Positions 47,617 to 55,362 of a stretch of 64,000 nt of DNA are shown here, in pieces. The stretch lies in NCBI GenBank assembly GCA_045536425.1, contig JAZSNN010000026.1, forward strand, positions 1 to 64,000, given 5' to 3'. Under the pieces are notes generated by a model. It was not told where the DNA came from. It worked only from the letters and a program-made list of their open reading frames with translations, and made no database searches. Both the position numbers and the translations under genes were made by a program. Positions within the stretch are counted from its first letter, which is position 1, and each line of letters starts with the position of its first letter. The stretch is from UBA11540 sp045536425 (GTDB lineage: Bacteria > Bacillota > Clostridia > Oscillospirales > Ruminococcaceae).

Positions 47617-47645
47617 AGAATACTATAAAAACTGCAAATTGTCAA
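47617..47645 (-). promoter_or_regulatory. Promoter of the CorC-hemolysin III operon
   Basis: Minus-strand TTGACA (47640-47645) and TATTCT (47617-47622), 17-base spacer. Confidence 0.7.
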
Positions 47646-47706
47646 ATCGCGAAAACGGAGATTTGCGCCGTTTTGACGCTGTAAAGCGCGTAATATCAAA
47701 TATTTC

Positions 47707-47735
47707 TTGATTTTGTGAGCAAATAAGGGTAAAAT
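47707..47735 (+). promoter_or_regulatory. Promoter of the acyltransferase-ttcA-tcdA operon
   Basis: TTGATT (47707-47712) and TAAAAT (47730-47735), 17-base spacer, 33 bases before the first ATG. Confidence 0.65.
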
Positions 47736-47767
47736 AGAGATAATACAAAGCTTTAGGAGATTTTTAT

Positions 47768-48544
47768 ATGAATATCTTCAAGAAAAAAGACCTCACAAAC
47801 AGAATAGGCTTTATCGACGAACTGCGCGGAGCGCTTATCATTTTGGTGGTTTTGTACCACGCGGTCTATCTTTTTTACAATACAATGCCGGTGCTGATGC
47901 CCGAGTGGCTCGAGGCGTTGCAACCGCTCGTGTATATCGGCGCGGGACTCTTCATTCTGATATCGGGCGTTTCGTGTAACTTCACGGAAAACAACTTCAA
48001 GCGCGGAATAATCTGCTTTGGAATCGCCTGTGCGATAACCGTAATATCGCTTGTCTACGATGGCGGAAGCACTCCGATACTCTGGGGAATTTTGCATCTC
48101 ATCGGCTTTTCGATAATACTCTTCGACCTTTTCAGAAAGCTTCTCAAAAAGACCAAAACCGCTTGGGCACTGCCAATCTTTGCGCTTTTGTTTGTCGTCA
48201 CCTTCCGCGTCAAAGACGGCTTTATCGGCATACCCTATCTTCTTGAGTATCAGTTTGTGGACTATTCCTTTGCCTACGGGATGCCACAGTTTTTGTTCCC
48301 GCTTGGAATAATCTACAAGGGCTTTAACTCCGCCGACTACTATCCGCTTCTTCCTTGGCTCTTCCTCTTCATCTGCGGAACCTATCTGGGAAGATACCTC
48401 ACCGCTGACCGAGCACCCGCGTTTTTCAAGAAAACCCGCGTCAGACCCCTCGCGTTCATCGGCAGACACACGCTTGTGATATATATTCTCCACGCGCCCG
48501 TGCTCATCGGCATCTACAAGCTTTTGGCACTCATTCTCTACTAA
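47768..48544 (+). CDS. DUF1624-type (heparan-alpha-glucosaminide N-acetyltransferase-like) membrane protein
   Basis: A 258-residue protein with about seven hydrophobic helices. RIGFIDELRGALIILVVLYHAVYLF (His near 37) is the DUF1624/HGSNAT catalytic-domain start, and GISC..., WGILHLIGFSIILF and a C-terminal LAFIGRHTLVIYILHAPVL complete the pattern. Such proteins are thought to move acyl groups across the membrane to sugars. It heads a run with two tRNA-modification genes, which does not clarify its role. Confidence 0.82.
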   Translation: MNIFKKKDLTNRIGFIDELRGALIILVVLYHAVYLFYNTMPVLMPEWLEALQPLVYIGAGLFILISGVSCNFTENNFKRGIICFGIACAITVISLVYDGGSTPILWGILHLIGFSIILFDLFRKLLKKTKTAWALPIFALLFVVTFRVKDGFIGIPYLLEYQFVDYSFAYGMPQFLFPLGIIYKGFNSADYYPLLPWLFLFICGTYLGRYLTADRAPAFFKKTRVRPLAFIGRHTLVIYILHAPVLIGIYKLLALILY

Positions 48545-48553
48545 GGAACAACT

Positions 48554-49381
48554 ATGGAACGACACATTGAGATTGAAAGAAGTATAATCAAAAAATATAA
48601 AAAGACCATCTGGAACCGCTTTATCAGCGCCATCAACGAATATGAGCTTCTCAAAGAAGGGGATAGGGTGGCGGTCTGTATCTCGGGCGGTAAGGATTCT
48701 ATGATTCTCGCAAAGTGTATCCAACACCTGCAGAAGTACAGCGACTTTCCCTTCGAGGCGGAGTATATCGTGATGGACCCCGGATATAACCCCGAAAACC
48801 GTCAGAGAATTATCGACAATGCAAAAACTCTCGATATCCCGATTCATATTTTTGAGAGCAAGATTTTCGACTTTGTCTCCACCCAAGACGACTCTCCCTG
48901 CTACCTCTGTGCGAGAATGAGAAGAGGATACCTCTACGAAGAGGCACAAAAGCTCGGCTGTAACAAAATTGCCCTCGGTCACCACTTCGACGACGTTATC
49001 GAAACGATAGTAATGAGTATGTTCTACGGAGCCGAGATAAAAACAATGATGCCCAAACTAAAAAGCACGGGTCACGAGGGAATGGAGCTCATCCGACCCT
49101 TGTATATGGTGCGCGAGAGGGATATAATCTCGTGGGTGAGATACAACGAGCTGGAGTTCATCCGCTGTGCCTGTCGTTTTACAGAGCAGTGCGCGAGCGA
49201 CGACTATGAAGGTCAGTCCAAGCGCAAGGAGATAAAAGAGCTGATATATAAACTCGAGCAGGACAACAAACACGTACCGATGAATATCTTCAAGTGTATT
49301 CATAACGTAAACCTCTCCAACGTCATCGGCCATCGCGACTGCGACGGCGGAGAGCTACATAGCTTTCTCGAAAGGTACTGA
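48554..49381 (+). CDS. TtcA-like tRNA thiolation / PP-loop ATPase
   Basis: A 275-residue PP-loop protein. It has VAVCISGGKDSMILAKCI (about 39-56), PCYLCARMRRGYLYEEAQKLGCNKIALGHHFDDVIET with the CxxC pair of the TtcA family, and a late Cys (FIRCACRFTEQC). TtcA enzymes insert sulfur into C32 of tRNA via an iron-sulfur cluster. The extra Cys residues fit a [4Fe-4S] site. It lies 9 bases after its upstream neighbour and 4 bases before tcdA. Confidence 0.85.
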   Translation: MERHIEIERSIIKKYKKTIWNRFISAINEYELLKEGDRVAVCISGGKDSMILAKCIQHLQKYSDFPFEAEYIVMDPGYNPENRQRIIDNAKTLDIPIHIFESKIFDFVSTQDDSPCYLCARMRRGYLYEEAQKLGCNKIALGHHFDDVIETIVMSMFYGAEIKTMMPKLKSTGHEGMELIRPLYMVRERDIISWVRYNELEFIRCACRFTEQCASDDYEGQSKRKEIKELIYKLEQDNKHVPMNIFKCIHNVNLSNVIGHRDCDGGELHSFLERY

Positions 49382-49385
49382 TTTT

Positions 49386-50111
49386 ATGGGACAATACGAC
49401 CGCACCGCTCTTCTCATAGGCGACGAAGGAATTGAAAAACTGAAAAAATCCCGCGTTGCCGTTTTCGGTATCGGCGGAGTCGGCTCGTATACCGTCGAAG
49501 CACTCGCAAGAGCGGGAGTCGGCACTATAGCCCTTTTTGACAACGATACCGTGAGTGAAAGTAATATAAACCGACAGCTCATCGCGCTTCACTCCACCGT
49601 TGGCAAAAGCAAAACTGCGGTGATGAAAGAGCGTATTTCGGACATCGACCCCACTATAAATGTGATAGCAAACGACCTTTTCTATTCTGCCGAAACCTCG
49701 GACTGCTTCAACCCCAAGGATTTCGACTACGTCGTAGACGCAATCGACACCGTTTCGTCAAAGCTTTTGCTGATTGAGAGATGCACCGAAGCAAACACCC
49801 CGATAATCTCCTGTATGGGTACGGGAAACCACCTCGACCCGAGCAAATTTGAGATAACCGATATAAACAAAACCTCTGTCTGCCCGCTCGCAAGGGTGAT
49901 GCGACTGGAGCTCAAAAAAAGAGGAATAAAAAAACTAAAGGTGCTTTTCTCCACCGAGCAACCCATAAAACCCGAAACAGACGAGAAGCTTTTGGAACAA
50001 GAAAAACAAAAAGGCTCCTCAAGGCGCCAAATCCCCGCCAGCATCTCCTTCGTCCCGTCGATCGCAGGACTTATGATAGCAGGCGAGGTAATTAAAACTC
50101 TAATAAGGTGA
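49386..50111 (+). CDS. tcdA: tRNA threonylcarbamoyladenosine dehydratase
   Basis: A 241-residue ThiF/E1-like enzyme that uses ATP to cyclise the t6A base at position 37 of tRNA to ct6A. It has QYDRTALLIGDEGIEKLKKSRVAVFGIGGVGSYTVEALARAG, FDNDTVSESNINRQLIAL, DAIDTVSSKLLLIE and CMGTGNHLDPSKFEITDINKT, all typical of TcdA. Length is normal. It overlaps a GTG triplet next to the following gene, which I start at the later ATG. Confidence 0.93.
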   Translation: MGQYDRTALLIGDEGIEKLKKSRVAVFGIGGVGSYTVEALARAGVGTIALFDNDTVSESNINRQLIALHSTVGKSKTAVMKERISDIDPTINVIANDLFYSAETSDCFNPKDFDYVVDAIDTVSSKLLLIERCTEANTPIISCMGTGNHLDPSKFEITDINKTSVCPLARVMRLELKKRGIKKLKVLFSTEQPIKPETDEKLLEQEKQKGSSRRQIPASISFVPSIAGLMIAGEVIKTLIR

Positions 50112-50116
50112 CACCA

Positions 50117-50557
50117 ATGAAACAAGACAAAGAACTAACAAGAGAAGAATACTACGCAAAGAAAGAGCGTGAAGAAAAAATAGGAAAGATACTCGCTTGG
50201 ATTATAGCGATAGTCACGATTTTCAATTCGCTGGCAAATCTGCTGGTTGCTTCGAACTCTATGCTGGATATGGTGGTTATTTTTGCCTGTATCGTCGCGA
50301 GCATCGTGCTTTTGTGCGGCTATTCGTGGGCGAGAGTATTTCTTGCGATACTCAGTGCCTGGAACGCTGTGTGGGGACTTTTCGCTGTGGTCGTAATCTT
50401 TCCCCTCGACATCTTCGCAGGTGATACACTGTCCACCGCCGAAACGGTTGTGTTTGTGATGTGTTTGATAGATTTTTTGTGGTATCTTTTCTGTGCACTG
50501 ACACTCTTTCTGCACAAGGGTGTAAAGGATTATATGTACAACGCCCAAAACGGATAA
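50117..50557 (+). CDS. Small four-helix membrane protein
   Basis: A 146-residue protein with a charged N-terminus (KELTREEYYAKKEREEKIGK) and four hydrophobic segments (about 24-40, 49-66, 70-95 and 110-132). No family is recognised. The ATG at 50117 follows AAGGTG; an in-frame GTG at 50108 is also possible. It sits between tcdA and ktrB with gaps of 5 and 11 bases and may be an accessory membrane protein of the potassium system, which is only a guess. Confidence 0.65.
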   Translation: MKQDKELTREEYYAKKEREEKIGKILAWIIAIVTIFNSLANLLVASNSMLDMVVIFACIVASIVLLCGYSWARVFLAILSAWNAVWGLFAVVVIFPLDIFAGDTLSTAETVVFVMCLIDFLWYLFCALTLFLHKGVKDYMYNAQNG

Positions 50558-50568
50558 AAGGAATGCTT

Positions 50569-51930
50569 ATGGATAGTAAAAAAAGAATTACGTTGTCAAC
50601 AACGCAGATAATACTGCTCAGTTTTTTGGCAACTATACTTGTCGGAAGCTTTTTGTTAGCACTTCCCGTCAGTTCTGCCGACGGTAACGCCGTGCCGTAC
50701 ATAGACGCCTTGTTCACCGCCACTACGTCAACCTGCGTCACGGGACTTGTAACCCTGCCGACGTTTTCTACGTGGAGCCTTTTCGGGCAGATAGTAATAC
50801 TTCTGCTGATACAGATAGGCGGTCTTGGTATTATTACTATTATGTCCGGCTTTATGCTTATGATAAATCGTAAAATGAGCATCGGTGACAGACTTCTTGT
50901 TCAGGATGCGTTTAACCTTAACACAATGGCGGGACTTGCAAACTTTGTCAAAAAAATTCTGCTCGGCACGCTTGTTGTGGAATCTGTCGGTGCAGTCTTG
51001 TATATGTTTGTTTTTGTCCGTGACTTTGGACTTCGCGGAATATGGATATCCTTCTTCACGTCGGTTTCCGCGTTCTGTAATGCGGGAATTGACATTATAG
51101 GAGAAACCAGCCTTTGCGATTACGCCACAAACCCGATAATCAACCTCACCACTTCACTTTTGATAGTGTTCGGCGGTATAGGTTATATCGTTTGGTGGGA
51201 CGTTTTGAGGGTAATGAAAAACCGCACGTCAAAAAACAAACGGGTTTTCCGGCATTTGACACTTCACTCTAAGATTGCAATCGTCACGACCATTTTGCTC
51301 GTTTTTGGCGGAGGACTTCTGATCTTTGCCTTTGAGTATAACAACCCTGCAACCATCGGAGAACTGTCGCTGCTTGATAAAATTCAGGTATCACTCTTCC
51401 AGTCTGTTACAACAAGAACGGCGGGATTTGCGAGTGTACCGCAGGAAAGTCTCACCGGAGCATCGACAGTAACCTCTATTATTATGATGTTCATCGGCGG
51501 TTCGCCTGTCGGCACTGCAGGCGGTGTAAAAACAGTAACTGTTGTCGTTTTGCTCTGTTCAGCAGTTGCCACCATCAGAAATAAGAGCACTGCGTCGATA
51601 TTCAACCGTACAATTTCAGGCAGCTCAATCCGCAAGGCAGTTGCTGTAGTAACGACCTTCGTCGTAATTCTCTTGACTTCAACGGTGTTGTTGGCGGCTG
51701 CAACCGATGCTCCTGCTATTGACATTATATATGAAACGGTAAGTGCCGCGGCAACGGTAGGGCTTTCAAGAAACTTTACGGGAAGCCTCGATATACTTGG
51801 CAAGATAATAATCATCGTGACTATGTATTTCGGCAGAATAGGACCTATCTCTCTCGCCGTTGCACTCGGCAGCAGAAAAGAAACACAAAACGTCATTTCC
51901 GAGCCTACGGAAGACATCAGTATAGGATAA
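50569..51930 (+). CDS. ktrB: KtrB/TrkH-type potassium channel subunit
   Basis: A 453-residue membrane protein forming the K+ (or Na+-dependent K+) pore. The first selectivity-filter loop reads FTATTSTCVTGLVTLP, with later loops SVSAFCNAGIDIIGE, SVTTRTAGFASVP and a final SAAATVGLSRNFTG, four repeats as in KtrB. GGSPVGTAGGVKT is the usual intramembrane Gly-rich segment. The ATG at 50569 follows AAAAGGA; further upstream in-frame codons overlap the preceding gene. It pairs with the KtrA-like RCK gene downstream. Confidence 0.92.
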   Translation: MDSKKRITLSTTQIILLSFLATILVGSFLLALPVSSADGNAVPYIDALFTATTSTCVTGLVTLPTFSTWSLFGQIVILLLIQIGGLGIITIMSGFMLMINRKMSIGDRLLVQDAFNLNTMAGLANFVKKILLGTLVVESVGAVLYMFVFVRDFGLRGIWISFFTSVSAFCNAGIDIIGETSLCDYATNPIINLTTSLLIVFGGIGYIVWWDVLRVMKNRTSKNKRVFRHLTLHSKIAIVTTILLVFGGGLLIFAFEYNNPATIGELSLLDKIQVSLFQSVTTRTAGFASVPQESLTGASTVTSIIMMFIGGSPVGTAGGVKTVTVVVLLCSAVATIRNKSTASIFNRTISGSSIRKAVAVVTTFVVILLTSTVLLAAATDAPAIDIIYETVSAAATVGLSRNFTGSLDILGKIIIIVTMYFGRIGPISLAVALGSRKETQNVISEPTEDISIG

Positions 51931-51942
51931 AGGAGAATGATT

Positions 51943-52593
51943 ATGCGAAAAAAGAAAACCTACGCCGTGTTCGGACTTGGCAGATACGGAATAGCCGTTG
52001 CAAAAGAACTTGTAGACAACGGAATGGAAGTAATAGCGGTAGACACGAAGCAGAATGTTGTAAACGATGCGGCTGCATATCTTCCTGTATGTAAATGTGC
52101 CGACGTGACCGATATAGAGGTTATAAAGCGACTCGGAATCGCTGAGATTGACACGGTCGTTGTTTGTATGGCGAGCAACCTTGAGGCGAGCGTTATGGCG
52201 GTCAACCTCTGCAAAGAGGTGGGAGTAAAAACGGTAATAGCAAAATGTGCCAACGAGATGCACCAAAAGATTCTCCTTCGTGTAGGTGCGGATATGGTAG
52301 TTTTTCCCGAGAAAGAGTCGGGAATCCGCCTTGCAAAGAATATGTTGAGTGCGGGATTTATTGATATGCTTTCTTTATCCAAGGATGTTTCTATCGTTGA
52401 GATAGACGTAAAGGACGAATGGGTTGGGAAAAATCTCATAGAACTCAACCTTCGTCGAAAGTACGATTTTAACGTCGTTGCAATTCGCACGGGTGAGAAG
52501 GTGGACGTCACCATCGACCCGACACTTCCTCTTGAAAAGGAAATGGTGCTCATTGTCATTGCAAACAATAAAAAACTTTCCCGTATGAAGTGA
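51943..52593 (+). CDS. ktrA: KtrA-type RCK regulatory subunit
   Basis: A 216-residue cytoplasmic protein with an N-terminal nucleotide-binding RCK_N domain (YAVFGLGRYGIAVAKELVDNGMEVIAVDTKQN, about 6-37) and a C-terminal RCK_C domain (VEIDVKDEWVGKNLIELNLRRKYDFNVVAIRTG). It gates KtrB in response to ATP/ADP and, in many Firmicutes, to c-di-AMP through RCK_C. The ATG at 51943 is seven bases after GGAG; a start six bases earlier is too close. Confidence 0.93.
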   Translation: MRKKKTYAVFGLGRYGIAVAKELVDNGMEVIAVDTKQNVVNDAAAYLPVCKCADVTDIEVIKRLGIAEIDTVVVCMASNLEASVMAVNLCKEVGVKTVIAKCANEMHQKILLRVGADMVVFPEKESGIRLAKNMLSAGFIDMLSLSKDVSIVEIDVKDEWVGKNLIELNLRRKYDFNVVAIRTGEKVDVTIDPTLPLEKEMVLIVIANNKKLSRMK

Positions 52594-52602
52594 ACGTTTA
52601 AC

Positions 52603-52641
52603 AAAAAACGGTGTGGCAATCAGCCACACCGTTTTAATTTT
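52603..52641. terminator. Bidirectional terminator between ktrA and fakA
   Basis: A 13-bp perfect stem AAAACGGTGTGGC / GCCACACCGTTTT with loop AATCA. Confidence 0.9.
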
Positions 52642-54292
52642 ATTCAACCGATATAATGAAGTAGTAAACAGGCTGTCCGCCGTTGATGAGTGTGACCTCA
52701 ACCTCGTCGCCGACCTTCTGTCTGACAGCTTCGGCAATCTTTTCAGCCTCTTCTTCCTTAACGTCCTCGCCGTAGAGCATTGTGATAAAGGCAGAATCAC
52801 GTTTTACAAGGTCTTTTGTCAGCTTAACGACCGCTTTTGAAAGGTCTTTTTCAACAAAGCTTACCTTGCCGTTTTCCAGAGCGAGAATTTCGCCTTCCTT
52901 TATCTTGTGTCCGTCGAAGTCTGAATCTCTTGCCGCGAAGGTAACCTGTCCTGTGCCGACCTTTTCATACGCCTCTCTCATAGCGACCTGATTTGTCTTG
53001 AGGTCAGCGTCGGGGTCAAAGGAAAGCATAGCGGAAAGTCCCTGCGGAATAGTTCTTGTCTGAAGAACGATAACCTTGCGGTCTGCGAGCGGGATAGCCT
53101 GCTCTGCCGCCATAATAATGTTCTTGTTGTTGGGAAGAACGAACACAACCTTTGCGGGTACCGAGTGGATAGCCTTGAGGATATCGTCGGTAGAGGGGTT
53201 CATAGTCTGTCCACCGCTTACAACGTAGTTCGCGCCAAGGTCTTTAAACAGCTGTGTTACACCCTCACCTGCAGCAACGGAAACAAAGCCGTACTCAACC
53301 TCGGGGTCAACGGGGGCATAGTCGGGGGACTTTGCCTTTTTCTTTACAGCCTTCTGCTGTTCTGCGTGCTGCTCACGCATATTTTCTACCTTAACGGTAA
53401 TAAGCTGTCCGAAGCCAAGAGCCTTCTGCAAAGCTTTTCCGGGATTGTCGGTGTGAACGTGAGTTTTTATGATTTCCTCGTCGTCAACCACAACAACGCA
53501 GTCACCGATGGTCTCGAGATAAGCGCGAAGCTTTAGGGGGTCTTCCTCGTTTTCACGCTTGATGATAAACTCTGTGCAGTATGTGAAGTTGATAACCTCG
53601 TCAAACTCGCCTGCAGCGTTTCTGAAAACGTCAACCTCTTCTTCAGGGTTTTCGGAAGCGGGGGCATTGCCCTCAGAAATCATTCCGTTTCCTTCGAATA
53701 CACTCTTCATACCCTCAAAGATAACGCAAAGACCGCGTCCGCCCGCATCAACAACACCCGCTTTCTTGAGAACGGGGAGCATTTCGGGGGTCTCGTCAAG
53801 GGTTTCACAAGCGGTTTTGTAGATGAAATCGAACATCTCGTTTGTGTCTGTAATATCGGTGCGGCCCTTTGCCTTTTCAGCGGCAACACGCGCTACAGTG
53901 AGGATAGTGCCCTCTGTGGGCTTCATAACCGCCTTGTATGCGTTTTCAACACCGAGGTTGAGGGCGTTTGCAAGGTCAGTTGCATCCGCAACTTCCTTTT
54001 TAGCAAAGCTCTTTGAAAATCCTCTGAACAAAAGCGAAAGGATAACGCCCGAGTTTCCTCTGGCACCTCTGAGAAGGGCAGAGGAAGCAACCTGTGCAAC
54101 CTCGCCTACCGATGCGTCATCCGAGAGCTTTTCCAACTCTTTCTTAGCGTTGGAGATGGTCATATACATATTTGTACCCGTATCACCGTCGGGAACGGGG
54201 AACACGTTTAATTCATCAACACGCTGTCTGAGATTGGAAATGTTATTTGCTCCGCTGATAATCGCGTCGCGTAAAGTCTGTCCGTTAATCAC
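52640..54292 (-). CDS. fakA: Fatty acid kinase A / DAK2-domain protein (YloV)
   Basis: A 550-residue kinase that, with a DegV-type FakB, phosphorylates exogenous fatty acids. The N-terminal DAK2/DhaL domain has NVFPVPDGDTGTNMYMTI (Asp residues for Mg-ATP), SSALLRGARGNSGVILSLLFRGF and GTILTVARVAAE. The middle domain (AGVVDAGGRGLCVIFEGM) and a C-terminal DegV-like domain (YVVSGGQTMNPSTDDIL, FVLPNNKNIIMAAEQA) follow. The start is GTG at 54292. It follows the yloU gene, the conserved Firmicutes yloU-yloV pairing. Confidence 0.92.
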   Translation of the reverse strand: MINGQTLRDAIISGANNISNLRQRVDELNVFPVPDGDTGTNMYMTISNAKKELEKLSDDASVGEVAQVASSALLRGARGNSGVILSLLFRGFSKSFAKKEVADATDLANALNLGVENAYKAVMKPTEGTILTVARVAAEKAKGRTDITDTNEMFDFIYKTACETLDETPEMLPVLKKAGVVDAGGRGLCVIFEGMKSVFEGNGMISEGNAPASENPEEEVDVFRNAAGEFDEVINFTYCTEFIIKRENEEDPLKLRAYLETIGDCVVVVDDEEIIKTHVHTDNPGKALQKALGFGQLITVKVENMREQHAEQQKAVKKKAKSPDYAPVDPEVEYGFVSVAAGEGVTQLFKDLGANYVVSGGQTMNPSTDDILKAIHSVPAKVVFVLPNNKNIIMAAEQAIPLADRKVIVLQTRTIPQGLSAMLSFDPDADLKTNQVAMREAYEKVGTGQVTFAARDSDFDGHKIKEGEILALENGKVSFVEKDLSKAVVKLTKDLVKRDSAFITMLYGEDVKEEEAEKIAEAVRQKVGDEVEVTLINGGQPVYYFIISVE

Positions 54293-54385
54293 TTAAAAAG
54301 CACACTCCTAACGTACACCCAAACTAGCCTTTGGGTGCTTCGGATAGTATAGGCGCACGGAAATCCCGCGCCTGAAATAAGCCGA

Positions 54386-54736
54386 TTATTCGGCAATCTT
54401 GTCTACGTAAACGTTTACCTTTTGAACATCAAGCCCTGTCGCTTCCTCAACGGTGTAGCGAACCTTGTGGATAATGCTCTTGACGATAGCGGAGATGTTA
54501 ACTCCGTAAGAAACGATGATATGCATATCTATAACAAGTCTGCCGTCAACCGTGCGGATTCTAACGCCGCGGTTTATAGGGTCATCGCGACGCACCTTGG
54601 AGATGATACCGCCCGTAACCGAAAGGTCAGACATAGAAACAACACCAAAACAGCTGGACGCAGCACTACCGACGAGATTTGCGAGGTAGTTGTCGGAGAT
54701 TGAAATAGTGCCGAGATGGTTCTCAAGATTTATCAT
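54386..54736 (-). CDS. Asp23/Gls24-family protein (YloU)
   Basis: A 116-residue protein of the Asp23/DUF322 family: GTISISDNYLANLVGSAASSCFGVVSMS, a middle RGVRIRTVDGRLVIDMHIIVSYGVNI and VRYTVEEATGLDVQKVNVYVDKI. Members are alkaline-shock or membrane-associated proteins of uncertain role. The ATG at 54736 follows AAAGGAGG. It lies directly upstream of fakA, with a 93-base gap that contains two small hairpins (stems CACCCAAA/TTTGGGTG and GGCGC/GCGCC). Confidence 0.9.
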   Translation of the reverse strand: MINLENHLGTISISDNYLANLVGSAASSCFGVVSMSDLSVTGGIISKVRRDDPINRGVRIRTVDGRLVIDMHIIVSYGVNISAIVKSIIHKVRYTVEEATGLDVQKVNVYVDKIAE

Positions 54737-54832
54737 GAGCATCCTCCTTTTCGACTTGAATTTATACCATACAGGGAATATCATACCACAAAAAAACGAT
54801 TTTTTCAATGCTTTTTTAAAAAAAGAACGACC

Positions 54833-54861
54833 TTGACAATTTGAAGCCAAGATAGTATCAT
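54833..54861 (+). promoter_or_regulatory. Promoter of tRNA-Arg
   Basis: TTGACA (54833-54838) and TATCAT (54856-54861), 17-base spacer, about 47 bases before the mature tRNA. Confidence 0.8.
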
Positions 54862-54914
54862 ATAAAAAGCCCCTTTTTTAAAAGATATTTTCCCCCAAAA
54901 GATAAATAATATGT

Positions 54915-54991
54915 GCGCTTGTAGCTCAGCAGGATAGAGCATTCGCCTCCTAAGCGAAAGGCCGTGCGTTCGAATCGCGCCAGGCGCGCCA
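54915..54991 (+). tRNA. tRNA-Arg (anticodon CCU)
   Basis: The acceptor stem GCGCTTG pairs with CAGGCGC (one G-U), followed by discriminator G and an encoded CCA. The D-arm (GCTCAGCAGGATAGAGC), the anticodon stem-loop TTCGC-CTCCTAA-GCGAA with anticodon CCT, and a T-loop GTTCGAATC are all present. It reads the rare AGG codon. A clean promoter and terminator surround it. Confidence 0.95.
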
Positions 54992-55025
54992 AAACTTCCG
55001 TACACGCAAGTGTGCGGAAGTTTTA
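54992..55025 (+). terminator. Terminator of tRNA-Arg
   Basis: AAACTTCCG/CGGAAGTTT with an inner ACAC-GCAA-GTGT extension, followed by TTTAC. Confidence 0.85.
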
Positions 55026-55074
55026 CTTGTTGTGCAAATCTTTGTTTTTCTCCTTTGCAGTCTTTTAAAAAATA

Positions 55075-55103
55075 TTGAAATACAATGTAAATTATGGTAC
55101 ACT
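55075..55103 (+). promoter_or_regulatory. Promoter of a candidate small RNA
   Basis: TTGAAA (55075-55080) and TACACT (55098-55103), exactly 17-base spacer. No convincing gene follows before the next terminator. Confidence 0.6.
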
Positions 55104-55234
55104 GATAGTGCCAAACTAATTAAATATGCAAGTGGTATTTTATCTATGGTATACTATACTCTTTTGCATAATTAGTTTGGCGACTATCGGAGTTTGCGTT
55201 TTTTGTGCAGTTACTTCGGTAGCCGCACTTTTTT
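55104..55234 (+). ncRNA. Candidate structured non-coding RNA
   Basis: Directly after a good promoter, a long inverted repeat (55104-55131 with 55164-55188, core GCCAAACTAATTA / TAATTAGTTTGGC) would fold into a stem of about 20 bp with a roughly 32-base loop. A 16-base spacer then leads to a UUCG-capped terminator at 55205-55234. The expected RNA is about 125 bases. It resembles no class I can name. It may instead be a leader for downstream sequence, or the two arms may be ends of an 85-bp mobile element. Confidence 0.45.
55205..55234 (+). terminator. UUCG-loop terminator of the candidate small RNA
   Basis: GTGCAGTTAC pairs with GTAGCCGCAC (one mismatch, one G-U) around TTCG, followed by TTTTTT. 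Confidence 0.75.
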
Positions 55235-55331
55235 ATTTATAGGGGAATTCATAATGGGGAAGAAAAATAATATTGCGTACCTATATTTATGCCACAACAA
55301 CCCTGAACTGATAGGGCTATGCCCGAAAATG

Positions 55332-55362
55332 AAGAATCCACCCTCACGGGTGGATTCTTTTA
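55332..55362 (+). terminator. Terminator downstream of the candidate RNA region, at the trkH 3' end
   Basis: A 12-bp perfect stem AAGAATCCACCC / GGGTGGATTCTT with a TCAC loop. The plus strand continues TTATGCTTTTTT, so it best stops plus-strand transcription. The stretch 55235-55331 before it holds an AGGGGA-led reading frame that runs through this hairpin, which I do not accept as a gene. Confidence 0.75.

Noticed and set aside
47753..48985. 410-codon antisense frame over the DUF1624 and ttcA-like genes
   Set aside because: Composition is that of an antisense shadow; both sense genes carry clear family motifs.
54805..55005. Minus-strand frame containing GAPGAIRTHG over the tRNA
   Set aside because: This is the well-known false protein read from the reverse strand of a tRNA gene.
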